DNA of 64,000 bases from contig NZ_LT906478.1 of NCBI RefSeq assembly GCF_900187025.1, positions 2,855,551-2,919,550 on the forward strand. The letters run 5' to 3'. The translations under genes were made by a program, and so were the position numbers. The DNA comes from Listeria ivanovii subsp. ivanovii (GTDB taxonomy: Bacteria > Bacillota > Bacilli > Lactobacillales > Listeriaceae). Positions within the stretch are counted from its first letter, which is position 1; each line of letters starts with the position of its first letter. The notes under the pieces are model-generated. The model searched no databases. It had not been told where the DNA came from and worked only from the letters and a program-made list of their open reading frames with translations. Below, in pieces: positions 43,585 to 51,650 of the stretch.

Positions 43585-44382
43585 TTAAATTAAACAGCTT
43601 TTTAAATGCGCTAATGCGTCTTTGTAAGCTTGCTCAGGATTTTCACTGCGAACTCGACATTCAAAAGTTAAAAATCCGTTATAACCATTCTTTTTCAATT
43701 GATCAAAACTTGTTTTAAAATCAAGGCTTCCGCTACCTGGTTGGTAACGATGGTTATCTGCAACATGAATGTGCCCAATCGAATCTTTATAGGTACGAAG
43801 CGCTCCCGGTATGCTGTCTTCCTCAATATTCATATGATAAAAATCAGCAATAATTTCGACATGCTTCAAGTTATTTGTATCAATATATTTCTTCGCATCA
43901 CTTAGTAAATTAATCATATGATCTTGATAGCGATTAAGTGGTTCAAGATAAACTTTTGTTCCTGTTTCCTCAGCAATTTTATCTAAGTAAACGAGTGATT
44001 CACTCACGGCTTTAAAATCACCTGCTTGAGTTCGCGGTGAAACCATTGGCGGTAAGCGGTACGTAAACATTCCCCATGCAGCCGGAACAACAATTCCTTG
44101 TCCACCAACCTCTTGCAAAGCTTCAAGAATTGCCTTAATCTCTTCCAAACCATTCAACCGACGCTCTTCAATAAAGTCCCCAATCCAGCCGTCATAACCA
44201 CCACAAGCTGTTGAAACTGGTAAACCTGTTTGCTTGATTGCAACTTTGACTTCTTCCAAATTTTCCACAAGCAACTTACCATCAATTTCAAAGCCTTCAA
44301 AGCCCATTTCTTTTACATAAGCAAATTTTTCTTGAATATTTTCTGGAAAAAAAGCTTGATTTTGTGTTCCTAATTTCATCAT
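43585..44382 (-). CDS. Xylose-isomerase-like TIM barrel sugar epimerase/isomerase (YcjR-like)
   Basis: 265 residues of the AP_endonuc_2/sugar isomerase superfamily: KLGTQNQAFFPENIQEKF, LEPLNRYQDHMIN (metal Glu), IADFYHMNIEE (metal Asp/His), HIHVADNHRYQPGSG and LTFECRV (metal Glu). In E. coli YcjR epimerises C4 of 3-keto-gulosides/glucosides with Mn. The ATG at 44382 or the next at 44379 may start it, after AAGGAGCGATA. Confidence 0.88.
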   Translation of the reverse strand: MMKLGTQNQAFFPENIQEKFAYVKEMGFEGFEIDGKLLVENLEEVKVAIKQTGLPVSTACGGYDGWIGDFIEERRLNGLEEIKAILEALQEVGGQGIVVPAAWGMFTYRLPPMVSPRTQAGDFKAVSESLVYLDKIAEETGTKVYLEPLNRYQDHMINLLSDAKKYIDTNNLKHVEIIADFYHMNIEEDSIPGALRTYKDSIGHIHVADNHRYQPGSGSLDFKTSFDQLKKNGYNGFLTFECRVRSENPEQAYKDALAHLKSCLI

Positions 44383-44391
44383 TATCGCTCC

Positions 44392-45444
44392 TTATAACAT
44401 AATACCCATTTTAATACTTAAATCAGGGTGTCTATCAACATATTTCATGTAACTTTCTGCTGATTCTGCAAACGGTACTACTGGATCAATTAAATCATTA
44501 CAATCTAAGTATCCATTCATAAGTAGTTCCCAACAAGTTTCCTCAATTCGCTTGCGGTCCCAGCGTGGGTAATCAGGGTTAGGTTCACTTGCTGCACGTG
44601 AAAAGACAATTTTGGCATTATTAAAATGCGCTTCACGACCAAGATTAAAGCCATCTGGGAAAGGTTTCGCAAAAGCGACATAGGAAATCGTTCCACCATA
44701 AGCAATCCCGCGAAGTGCTGCTTGAAGTGCCGCCGAATTACCACTTGTTTCGATAATAGAATCGGCACCAAGTTTACCAGTAAGTCGTTTCACTTCTAAA
44801 CCAACATCCGTATTAATCGGATCAAAAGTAGCGTCTGCACCGTGTTTCTCTGCAATTTCACGACGATGGCGAAGTGGATCTACACCAATAACAATACTTG
44901 CTCCAGCTTTTTTCGCTAATTGAATCGCAATTTGCCCGATTGCACCAAGACCAACTACTACAACATAATCACCCGCACGAACATGCGCATCACGTACACC
45001 ACTCATTGCAAATTGAGCCGGGTCATAACAAACTGCATTTTTCCAATTCGCTCCTTTTGGCAACTTACGTAGTTTGTAGTTATCGACAGCCTTTACAATT
45101 ACTGTTTCCATAATCGGTCCATACGAACAAACAATATCACCAAGCTCATATTCCATCACTTTGCTACCAAGTTCCGTGATTTCACCAACAACCATATTAC
45201 CGAGCTGGAACTCGCCAAAGACAATGCCTCGCGCGCTATTTGTTTCACGTGAAACAAATAGATTCCATTCTGGTGAAAATTCTTCATCAATAAAAGGGCT
45301 AATTCCGCGGAAATCCACCACTTCTGTTCCGTGTTTAGGAGAGGCAAATTGCACTTTAATTTTCACTTCATCTTCTAAAACTTCCCGGTCAAAATACTCT
45401 ACTAACTCCGCCACGCGCGGTGCAGTTGCAACTAGTTTTTTCAT
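44392..45444 (-). CDS. Medium-chain (zinc-type) dehydrogenase, YcjQ-like
   Basis: 350 residues of the alcohol dehydrogenase superfamily with Rossmann motif VVVVGLGAIGQIAIQLAKKAG; the N-terminal half lacks the full GHE and four-cysteine structural zinc pattern, as in the threonine/sorbitol-type subgroup acting on sugars. By gene order it matches YcjQ, which oxidises the 3-OH of D-gulosides. A parS palindrome lies in its 5' part. Start ATG 45444. Confidence 0.88.
   Translation of the reverse strand: MKKLVATAPRVAELVEYFDREVLEDEVKIKVQFASPKHGTEVVDFRGISPFIDEEFSPEWNLFVSRETNSARGIVFGEFQLGNMVVGEITELGSKVMEYELGDIVCSYGPIMETVIVKAVDNYKLRKLPKGANWKNAVCYDPAQFAMSGVRDAHVRAGDYVVVVGLGAIGQIAIQLAKKAGASIVIGVDPLRHRREIAEKHGADATFDPINTDVGLEVKRLTGKLGADSIIETSGNSAALQAALRGIAYGGTISYVAFAKPFPDGFNLGREAHFNNAKIVFSRAASEPNPDYPRWDRKRIEETCWELLMNGYLDCNDLIDPVVPFAESAESYMKYVDRHPDLSIKMGIML
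45241..45256. other. parS site (ParB-binding), inside the YcjQ-like gene
   Basis: Perfect TGTTTCACGTGAAACA in codons reading LFVSRETN. It is striking because the operon is accessory: either the site arose after the cassette was fixed, or it came with it. Confidence 0.93.
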
Positions 45445-45461
45445 TTAAATAACTTCCTTTC

Positions 45462-46313
45462 TTATCCTTTAACTCCGCCGTCAGTTAAGTTTCCTTTAAT
45501 AAATCGTTCCGAAATGGCGTACATAATAACAACTGGTAGCGCCGTAACAAGCGATGCCGCCATCATTCGACCCCAAATGTAATCCGGTGTACTAAAGAGT
45601 GTATTTAGCCCAATTGGTAACGTGAATTTCTCTGAGCTTGATAAGAATATCGAAGCAAACAGATAATCATTCCAAGCAACCATAAAGCAATACACAAATA
45701 CCGATACAATACCCGAAATCGCTAGTGGTACTATAATACGTAAAATAATCTGGAATCGGTTCAGTCCGTCCATCATCGCTGCTTCTTCTATATCAGATGG
45801 AATAGTATCAAAATAACTTTTCAGCATAAATACCGCTGTTGGTAAAGTTTGGACAACCATCGTGATAATTAAAGCTGTTTCCGTATCATATAATCCCAAA
45901 CTCGAAATAATTTTAAACAACGGAACGATTAACAAGATTCCCGAGAACATATAAACCGTGTAAAAACTTGCATTTATCGTCATCCGCCCTTTAAAGCGTA
46001 ATTTCGAAAGTGCATATGCCCCTAAAATCCCCAAAACAACCGCAATTCCAGCTGCAAAAATAGAAACCATCAAACTATTTTTAAAGTATGTCACAAACGG
46101 AAAAATATCTGGGTTGAAAATATCTATATAATACTGAAAAGTGAAATCCTTTGGAAAAAATGTTGGATTTGTAGAAATGGCTTCTTTGCTGCTTTTAAAA
46201 GAAGTCATTAACATAATCGCAAATGGAAACAAGGTAATACATAAAAATGCAACCATCGTCACATAAAAAGCGATTTTCTTTGTTCTTTTTGACTTTTTAC
46301 TACTTACTGCCAT
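45462..46313 (-). CDS. Sugar ABC transporter permease (MalG type)
   Basis: 283 residues, six membrane segments, with the ATPase-contact EAA loop DIEEAAMMDGLNRFQIILRIIVPLA near residue 180. It overlaps the other permease gene by 14 bases. Together with that permease and the lipoprotein it forms a CUT1 importer; no ATPase gene is present, so a shared MsmX-type ATPase elsewhere must energise it. Corresponds to YcjP. Confidence 0.93.
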   Translation of the reverse strand: MAVSSKKSKRTKKIAFYVTMVAFLCITLFPFAIMLMTSFKSSKEAISTNPTFFPKDFTFQYYIDIFNPDIFPFVTYFKNSLMVSIFAAGIAVVLGILGAYALSKLRFKGRMTINASFYTVYMFSGILLIVPLFKIISSLGLYDTETALIITMVVQTLPTAVFMLKSYFDTIPSDIEEAAMMDGLNRFQIILRIIVPLAISGIVSVFVYCFMVAWNDYLFASIFLSSSEKFTLPIGLNTLFSTPDYIWGRMMAASLVTALPVVIMYAISERFIKGNLTDGGVKG

Positions 46314-47181
46314 TCAAATCCACCCGCTTTCTTGCAAAAATAATCACTACAAAAATAATGACAAATAATATTACAGAAATCGCTGCTGCTTTTCCTAAAT
46401 CATTGAATGCGAATGCTGTTTTATATAAATAAACTCCAAGGATATTTACTTTATTCGTGAGTAAGTATACATCGGTAAACATATAGAACATCCAAATCGC
46501 CCGAAGCGTAATAACTGTTGCTAAAACCGGCATAATTGCTGGCAAAGTAACAATTTTGAATTTATCCCAAATGTTAGCTCCGTCCATATCTGCTGCCTCA
46601 TAAAGTGATTTATCGACCGTTTGCAAAATCGCCAAAAACGAAATAAATGCATACGGGAAATAACGCCATATCGCAAAAAATGTTACTAAAAAGAAACTAG
46701 AAGCTGGATTATCAAACCATAGTGGCGCTTCTTTAAACAGATGAAGCACGTCCACTGTCATAAAATTAATTACGCCATAACCATTATTAAACATGTATTT
46801 CCAGGCAAAAATAAGGGAAATTGACGGCGTTACATACGATAAAATAATGAGTGAGCGAGCCGTTTTTCTAAACCTAAATTCACGGTTAAAGAATATTGCC
46901 ACAAGTAGCCCCATCCCAGTGCTTCCGATTACCACAAGCGCTGTATAAGCCACTGTAAGCCCTAAAGATTTATAAAACTCAGGATCCTTCAAAATATCTA
47001 TATAATTTTGTAATCCTACAAAGATTGATTTAATATTCGGATTAAGTGGCATATCTAAAAAACTAATCTGGATATTAGAAATCATCGGATATAAAACAAG
47101 TGCTGCCAGTAAAACAAAACTCGGTGCAAGTAAAATCATTGCTAACTTAAAATCTGACCTTTTATATACTTTCGTTTTCAT
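46300..47181 (-). CDS. Sugar ABC transporter permease (MalF type)
   Basis: 293 residues, six membrane segments, EAA loop LYEAADMDGANIWDKFKIVTLPAIMP near residue 190. It is the partner of the MalG-type permease and corresponds to YcjO. It follows the binding-protein gene after a hairpin that should lower its expression relative to the lipoprotein. Start ATG 47181. Confidence 0.93.
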   Translation of the reverse strand: MKTKVYKRSDFKLAMILLAPSFVLLAALVLYPMISNIQISFLDMPLNPNIKSIFVGLQNYIDILKDPEFYKSLGLTVAYTALVVIGSTGMGLLVAIFFNREFRFRKTARSLIILSYVTPSISLIFAWKYMFNNGYGVINFMTVDVLHLFKEAPLWFDNPASSFFLVTFFAIWRYFPYAFISFLAILQTVDKSLYEAADMDGANIWDKFKIVTLPAIMPVLATVITLRAIWMFYMFTDVYLLTNKVNILGVYLYKTAFAFNDLGKAAAISVILFVIIFVVIIFARKRVDLNGSK

Positions 47182-47220
47182 AATGCCTCCTTAAATCAAA
47201 AAGCGACGTCCTAAACTGTA

Positions 47221-47248
47221 AAAAACGGGGAGACGTGTATCCCCCCGC
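47221..47248 (-). terminator. Intercistronic hairpin after the binding-protein gene
   Basis: CGGGGGGATACACGTCTCCCCG folds into a short GC stem followed by six Ts on the minus strand. Partial termination here would give more binding protein than permease. Confidence 0.7.
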
Positions 47249-47255
47249 TATTTTA

Positions 47256-48554
47256 TTAATTACCTTCTTCGGCTTTTTTCTGCGCTGCCTTTAAATCATC
47301 TGAAACATCGCCGCCACCAACAGTTACATTATTAACCATTTGGGCAATAATTCCTGAACTAGTAATATCTCCCATTTTCGTGAAGTTTTTACCATCCACA
47401 AGTCCGAAAACTTGGATATCATTGAAAGAAGCTGCAATTTCATTCGGAAGATCTCCAAATGATTTGATTACTTCATTTTCTTTGTATGCTTTTTGCTCTA
47501 CTACTTCTTTATTTACCGGTTGAGCACCGCCTGGAGACATAAGTACCCATGTTGCCATATTTTCAGGTGCGGATAAGTACTCAACAAATTTTTTCGTCGC
47601 TTTCTTTTGCTCATCATCTAAACCGGCAGAAATAGTTAAACCAGAAACGGTACCATAAACTGCTTTTTCTTTTTCTTCTGGAATCGCAAATCCGATATTA
47701 GACGGATCACCTTCTTCATAAACAGATGGAAGAATATACGTAGAGTACATCGCCATTGGAACAGTTCCATTCATAAATGCATCCTTGATTTCCGTTACAT
47801 CATTAGAACCCGGCATAGTGTAAGCAGAAAGATCTTTGTAGTACTGTAAAGCTTCTTTCATTTCTTGTGTATCAATGGTGATATTGCCTTTTTCATCTAG
47901 AACATTAGCTTTGTTAGAAAGAGCAAACTGTGAAAATGCTTGTTCACTCATCGTACTTTCAGCTGTTGGGATCGCAATACCGTATTTTTTATCTGCTTTG
48001 TTCGTGAATTTTTTCGCAATTTTTTCAACATCAGCCCAGTTTTTAGGTTCTTCAAAGCCAGCATCACTTAGCGCTTTTTTGTTATACCAAATCCCTTGAA
48101 TCCAGCCGCTTAACGGTGCAGCAATATAGCTCTTCCCATCTTCAGAGCGAACTAGATTAGTAGCTCCTTCATAGTAATTATCTTCCCCAACCGAATTGAT
48201 AACATCTTTTACCGCATCTTGATCAATTAGTTCATCTTTATCCATTACTTTGGCAAAATCTTGACTAACTTCCATGACTTCAGGAAGCTCACCAGAACGA
48301 GCAAGCGTTACTACTTTTGTATTAAAAGCATCTTCCTCAACCGGAATTTGTTTTACTTTAATTTTTGGATTTTCTTTTTCAAAATCAGCAATTAATTTTT
48401 TAATAACATCTAAACGTTCTTTTTCAACGGATGAATGCATAAATTCAATCGTTACTTCTCCACCACTACCGCTAGAACTCTTCCCTCCACATGCAGCTAA
48501 TACCGCACTTAGAACCAATACAACAACAAGTAATCCAAGACCTTTTTTCTTCAT
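47256..48554 (-). CDS. Sugar-binding lipoprotein of the CUT1 ABC importer
   Basis: 432 residues; lipoprotein signal MKKKGLGLLVVVLVLSAVLAAC with the lipid-modified Cys at 22, then a type 1 extracellular binding domain (EFMHSSVEKERLDVIKKLIADFEKENPKIKVKQ). It captures the substrate outside the membrane and passes it to the two permeases; YcjN position. It overlaps the GH13 phosphorylase stop in ATGA; GGGAGG precedes the ATG. Confidence 0.94.
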   Translation of the reverse strand: MKKKGLGLLVVVLVLSAVLAACGGKSSSGSGGEVTIEFMHSSVEKERLDVIKKLIADFEKENPKIKVKQIPVEEDAFNTKVVTLARSGELPEVMEVSQDFAKVMDKDELIDQDAVKDVINSVGEDNYYEGATNLVRSEDGKSYIAAPLSGWIQGIWYNKKALSDAGFEEPKNWADVEKIAKKFTNKADKKYGIAIPTAESTMSEQAFSQFALSNKANVLDEKGNITIDTQEMKEALQYYKDLSAYTMPGSNDVTEIKDAFMNGTVPMAMYSTYILPSVYEEGDPSNIGFAIPEEKEKAVYGTVSGLTISAGLDDEQKKATKKFVEYLSAPENMATWVLMSPGGAQPVNKEVVEQKAYKENEVIKSFGDLPNEIAASFNDIQVFGLVDGKNFTKMGDITSSGIIAQMVNNVTVGGGDVSDDLKAAQKKAEEGN

Positions 48555-50251
48555 TTTTGTTCCTCCCTGTAATTTTTGGTTTTTAGCCAGCAGAATTCAT
48601 AGCCACTAAGTGTTATGGAATCGCTCCCAGTTATAGTGGAGTTCGTATAAATATTTGTATAAATGCCGCTGTCTATTGAGTAATCTACTTCTTTTTCTGA
48701 TAAATTATGAATCAATATAAGTGATTCTGCGCCGGAAAATCGTTTGATAACAAATAATTCCGCCGGAGAATCGATAACTTCCATCTGTATTTCTGGATGG
48801 AAAAGTGATTCCGATTTTCGTACGTTAATCAGTTTTGTTAACGCTTCATAAGTTGCATTTCGTAGTGACCCTTTATCTTCTATTTCAGCTGTAATTTCTG
48901 TTAAATTATATTTTTTTCGGTTAATAGAGCGATTTTGACCAGTTTTTGCAACACCGGCAACATCATTTCTACTCCCTAAAATGCTTTGAATATATACAGC
49001 TGGAACACCAGGAATCGACAGCAGTACTGCATGAGCTACTACAAAGCGGTGTAATCTAGCTAAATCGCTATCCGTTTGTTTACTAAGCGCATCCATATAA
49101 GTCACATTAATTTCATAAGGACTTTTAGAACCATCTGGGTTTTTCTTATAGGAAACAAGAGCTCCTTCTCGCTCAAGCTCATTCACTAATGCCAAAATCT
49201 CTGCTTCTGGGATAATTCCACGAACTGGATTTAAACCGATACCATCATGAGAAGCAAGGAAGTTAAAGAAAGTTCGCTTACCCTCTGGCAACTCAAGATT
49301 CCGCGCCCAATCACTTAGAAAAGCTGCATTACCATGATGAATTGCGTGTAATACGAGCGGTGGAAGCGGGAATTGGTATACCATATGTGCTTCTTTTTCA
49401 CCGTTTCCAAAGTAGCTAATATTATCCACATGCGGCACATTGGTTTCCGTAACAATAATCGTTCCTGGAGCCGACATATCCACTAAATCTCTAAATAATT
49501 TTACAATTTCATGTGTTTCCTCTAAATGAATCGAGCTAGTTCCAGGCACTTTCCACATAAAGCCCACTGCATCGAGTCGTACATATTCCGCCCCTTGTTC
49601 CAAATAAAATAGCAGGACATCCACCATCCTATAAAGCACTTCCGGATTCGCGAAATTTAAATCAATTTGATCATCACTAAAAGTCGTCCAAATATACTTT
49701 TCTTCTCCTGAAGTAAACTTAAATGGTGTAAGCACAGGAGTCGCACGTGGCCTAGTTACTGAACTAAGGTCTGTATTCCGAGCCATTTCCACAAAGAAAT
49801 TTGCAAATTCTGGATCTCCCGCCAAATATCGCTGAAACCAATCACTTTTTGCTGACATATGATTACAAACAAAATCAAACATCAACCGTGCCGATTTTTC
49901 CATTTCATGAATATCCGACCAGTCACCAAGTTCCGGATTTACCTGCTTATAATCAATCACAGAAAATCCATCATCCGACGAATACGGATAAAACGGTAAA
50001 AAATGAACTAATTCAAAAACTGATTTTAAATAACCATCGTACATTTTCTTAAAACTTGTTAACCTTTTTTCTGCTTCTTCTTGAAACTGGTCCCCATATG
50101 TAATTAAAACAATATCTTTCTCATCCCACTTACTCTTACGTGTTAATTTTTGCTGTTTCGTTTCATTTACTCGCGCTTCGATTCTTGCTGCTAAACTGTT
50201 TACCACATCTTCCGGATATAATCGCGAAAGTCGTTTTCTTAAATTTGTCAT
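48551..50251 (-). CDS. GH13_18 phosphorylase, probable glucosylglycerate (or sucrose-type) phosphorylase
   Basis: Retaining phosphorylase of about 566 residues giving alpha-Glc-1-P. Nucleophile Asp in YVRLDAVGF (about 228), acid/base Glu in VTETNVPHVDNISYFG (about 270), and ASHDGIGL transition-state region. The TETN block is unlike the IEVHS of bifidobacterial sucrose phosphorylase and like YcjM, the glucosylglycerate phosphorylase of E. coli. With glycerate kinase in the operon I favour glucosylglycerate as substrate; sucrose phosphorylase is the common automatic name. Start ATG 50251 after AGGAGG; first gene of the operon. Confidence 0.9.
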   Translation of the reverse strand: MTNLRKRLSRLYPEDVVNSLAARIEARVNETKQQKLTRKSKWDEKDIVLITYGDQFQEEAEKRLTSFKKMYDGYLKSVFELVHFLPFYPYSSDDGFSVIDYKQVNPELGDWSDIHEMEKSARLMFDFVCNHMSAKSDWFQRYLAGDPEFANFFVEMARNTDLSSVTRPRATPVLTPFKFTSGEEKYIWTTFSDDQIDLNFANPEVLYRMVDVLLFYLEQGAEYVRLDAVGFMWKVPGTSSIHLEETHEIVKLFRDLVDMSAPGTIIVTETNVPHVDNISYFGNGEKEAHMVYQFPLPPLVLHAIHHGNAAFLSDWARNLELPEGKRTFFNFLASHDGIGLNPVRGIIPEAEILALVNELEREGALVSYKKNPDGSKSPYEINVTYMDALSKQTDSDLARLHRFVVAHAVLLSIPGVPAVYIQSILGSRNDVAGVAKTGQNRSINRKKYNLTEITAEIEDKGSLRNATYEALTKLINVRKSESLFHPEIQMEVIDSPAELFVIKRFSGAESLILIHNLSEKEVDYSIDSGIYTNIYTNSTITGSDSITLSGYEFCWLKTKNYREEQK

Positions 50252-50267
50252 CATCTACCTCCTAACC

Positions 50268-50279
50268 GGGAGCGCTCCC
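50268..50279. promoter_or_regulatory. LacI-type palindrome before the carbohydrate operon
   Basis: GGGAGCGCTCCC is a perfect 12-bp palindrome with central CG, 17 bases before the first gene's start codon. It is a likely operator for the divergent LacI regulator. Confidence 0.65.
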
Positions 50280-50298
50280 ACAAAAAGAATTATAGTAT

Positions 50299-50312
50299 GG
50301 AAAGCGCTTTCT
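50299..50312. promoter_or_regulatory. cre-like CcpA site in the divergent promoter region
   Basis: GGAAAGCGCTTTCT differs from the ideal cre TGAAAGCGCTTTCA only at the outer positions. It suggests catabolite repression by CcpA-HPr(Ser-P), expected for a sugar operon; the local LacI protein is the alternative binder. Confidence 0.6.
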
Positions 50313-50430
50313 GTCAAACACAATTTTAAAATATTTTTTAATATGTTGGTATAGAAGTGTTTTGATAGAGCTCTAACCTCTAGTTGGACATTTTCTTAAA
50401 AATTGAGTAAGATAAACAAGGATGATAATG

Positions 50431-50454
50431 ACCGGAACCGATACCGGAACCATA
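50431..50454. promoter_or_regulatory. Tandem 12-bp repeat upstream of the lacI-type gene
   Basis: ACCGGAACCGAT is followed directly by ACCGGAACCATA; together they also form CCGG...CCGG dyads. It sits 23 bases before the regulator's start codon, suiting autoregulation. Confidence 0.55.
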
Positions 50455-50476
50455 TATATGAGAAAGGAAGATTATC

Positions 50477-51502
50477 TTGGCAGCTACCATTTACGATATA
50501 GCAAAACATGCGGGAGTTTCAAAATCTACGGTATCTAGAGTATTAAATAATCAAGCTAACATCTCCAAAGAAGCACGACAAAAAGTATTAGAAGCAATTG
50601 ATGAACTCAACTACCAACCAAGTAAACTAGCACGTGCTCTAACTTCATCTGGATTTGATGCCATTATGGTTATTTCCAATCGTTCTACTACAACGACTAC
50701 TGGGAATCCTTTCTTTTCAGAAATAATTCAATCCATTTCCACTCAATCTGAGTTGGAAAATTTCGATTTAATTCTTCAAACTGCCAAAAACAGTGAAGAT
50801 GAACTGAAAAAATGTCTTTCCAAAATCCAAGAAAAAATGATTAAAGGTATCATTATGCTTAGTTCCCCAGCTGATGAAGATTTTTTTCACCAATTAGATC
50901 CATATAATATCCCCATCGTGGTCACAGGAAAAGTAGAGGGTAGCTATAAAAATATTTATTCTGTCGATACGGATAATTTTGGTGACAGCTATGCTCTTAC
51001 AAAACATTTAATTAATCAAGGTCATAAAAAAATTGCTTGTATTCACGCACCACTCGACTATCACGTCTCCATCGATCGTCTCGCTGGTTTTCGCAGTTGT
51101 CTTTTTGATCATCAATTAGACCTTCGTAATGATTGGATTATTGATAGTGGCTATAGCATTGAAGATAGCTACAGCGCCGCACTACGCTTAATGGAAGGCC
51201 CAGATAAGCCTACCGCTGTTTTTGCAACAGATGATTTAAAAGTACTAAGTATTTACAAAATGGCTGCCGATAAAGGCTTACAAATCCCTGCAAATCTCTC
51301 TGTTATCGGTTATAATGATAAAGTAGCGTCATCTTTCCTATCGCCACCACTTACATCAATTGATATCCCGATAAATAAACTAGGAAAAAAGGCAACTACC
51401 TTATTATTCCGTCTTATTCATCAAGATAAAAATGTACCAAAAACAACCATTATTAAAACCGAAATGATTGAACGTGAATCCATTCAGAAAATAAACAGCT
51501 AA
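50477..51502 (+). CDS. LacI-family regulator of the ycj-like operon
   Basis: 341 residues: helix-turn-helix YDIAKHAGVSKSTVSRVLNN and hinge YQPSKLARALTS, then a sugar-binding-like effector domain (GNPFFSEIIQSI, KPTAVFATDDLKVLSIY). The start is TTG at 50477 with AAGGAAG seven bases upstream; no ATG is near. It is divergent from the ten-gene operon, the same relation as YcjW to its cluster, and probably represses it. Confidence 0.9.
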   Translation: MAATIYDIAKHAGVSKSTVSRVLNNQANISKEARQKVLEAIDELNYQPSKLARALTSSGFDAIMVISNRSTTTTTGNPFFSEIIQSISTQSELENFDLILQTAKNSEDELKKCLSKIQEKMIKGIIMLSSPADEDFFHQLDPYNIPIVVTGKVEGSYKNIYSVDTDNFGDSYALTKHLINQGHKKIACIHAPLDYHVSIDRLAGFRSCLFDHQLDLRNDWIIDSGYSIEDSYSAALRLMEGPDKPTAVFATDDLKVLSIYKMAADKGLQIPANLSVIGYNDKVASSFLSPPLTSIDIPINKLGKKATTLLFRLIHQDKNVPKTTIIKTEMIERESIQKINS

Positions 51503-51524
51503 TCTTATTTTCTGAATTTACTTA

Positions 51525-51597
51525 GGTCCTGTAGCTCAGTTGGGAGAGTATCACCTTGACATGGTGGGGGTCGCTGGTTCGAGACCAGTCGGGACCA
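51525..51597 (+). tRNA. tRNA-Val (anticodon GAC)
   Basis: 73 bases fold as a full cloverleaf: acceptor GGTCCTG/CGGGACC, D arm GCTCAGTTGGGAGAG, anticodon stem TCACC/GGTGG with loop TTGACAT, T arm CTGGTTCGAGACCAG, discriminator A. CCA is not encoded. It stands alone, 22 bases after the lacI-type gene, with a terminator just downstream. Confidence 0.95.
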
Positions 51598-51606
51598 TTT
51601 AATAGC

Positions 51607-51650
51607 AAAAAGCCCGTATGATAAAAATGCATTTATCATACGGGCTTTTT
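51607..51650. terminator. Strong bidirectional terminator after tRNA-Val
   Basis: AAAAGCCCGTATGATAAA and TTTATCATACGGGCTTTT form an 18-bp perfect stem with a 6-base loop and T runs on both strands; serves the tRNA and the convergent transglutaminase-like gene. Confidence 0.93.

Noticed and set aside
48551..50251. Plain sucrose phosphorylase
   Set aside because: The acid/base block TETN differs from that of known sucrose phosphorylases, and the operon contains glycerate kinase and ycj-type partners but no fructokinase.
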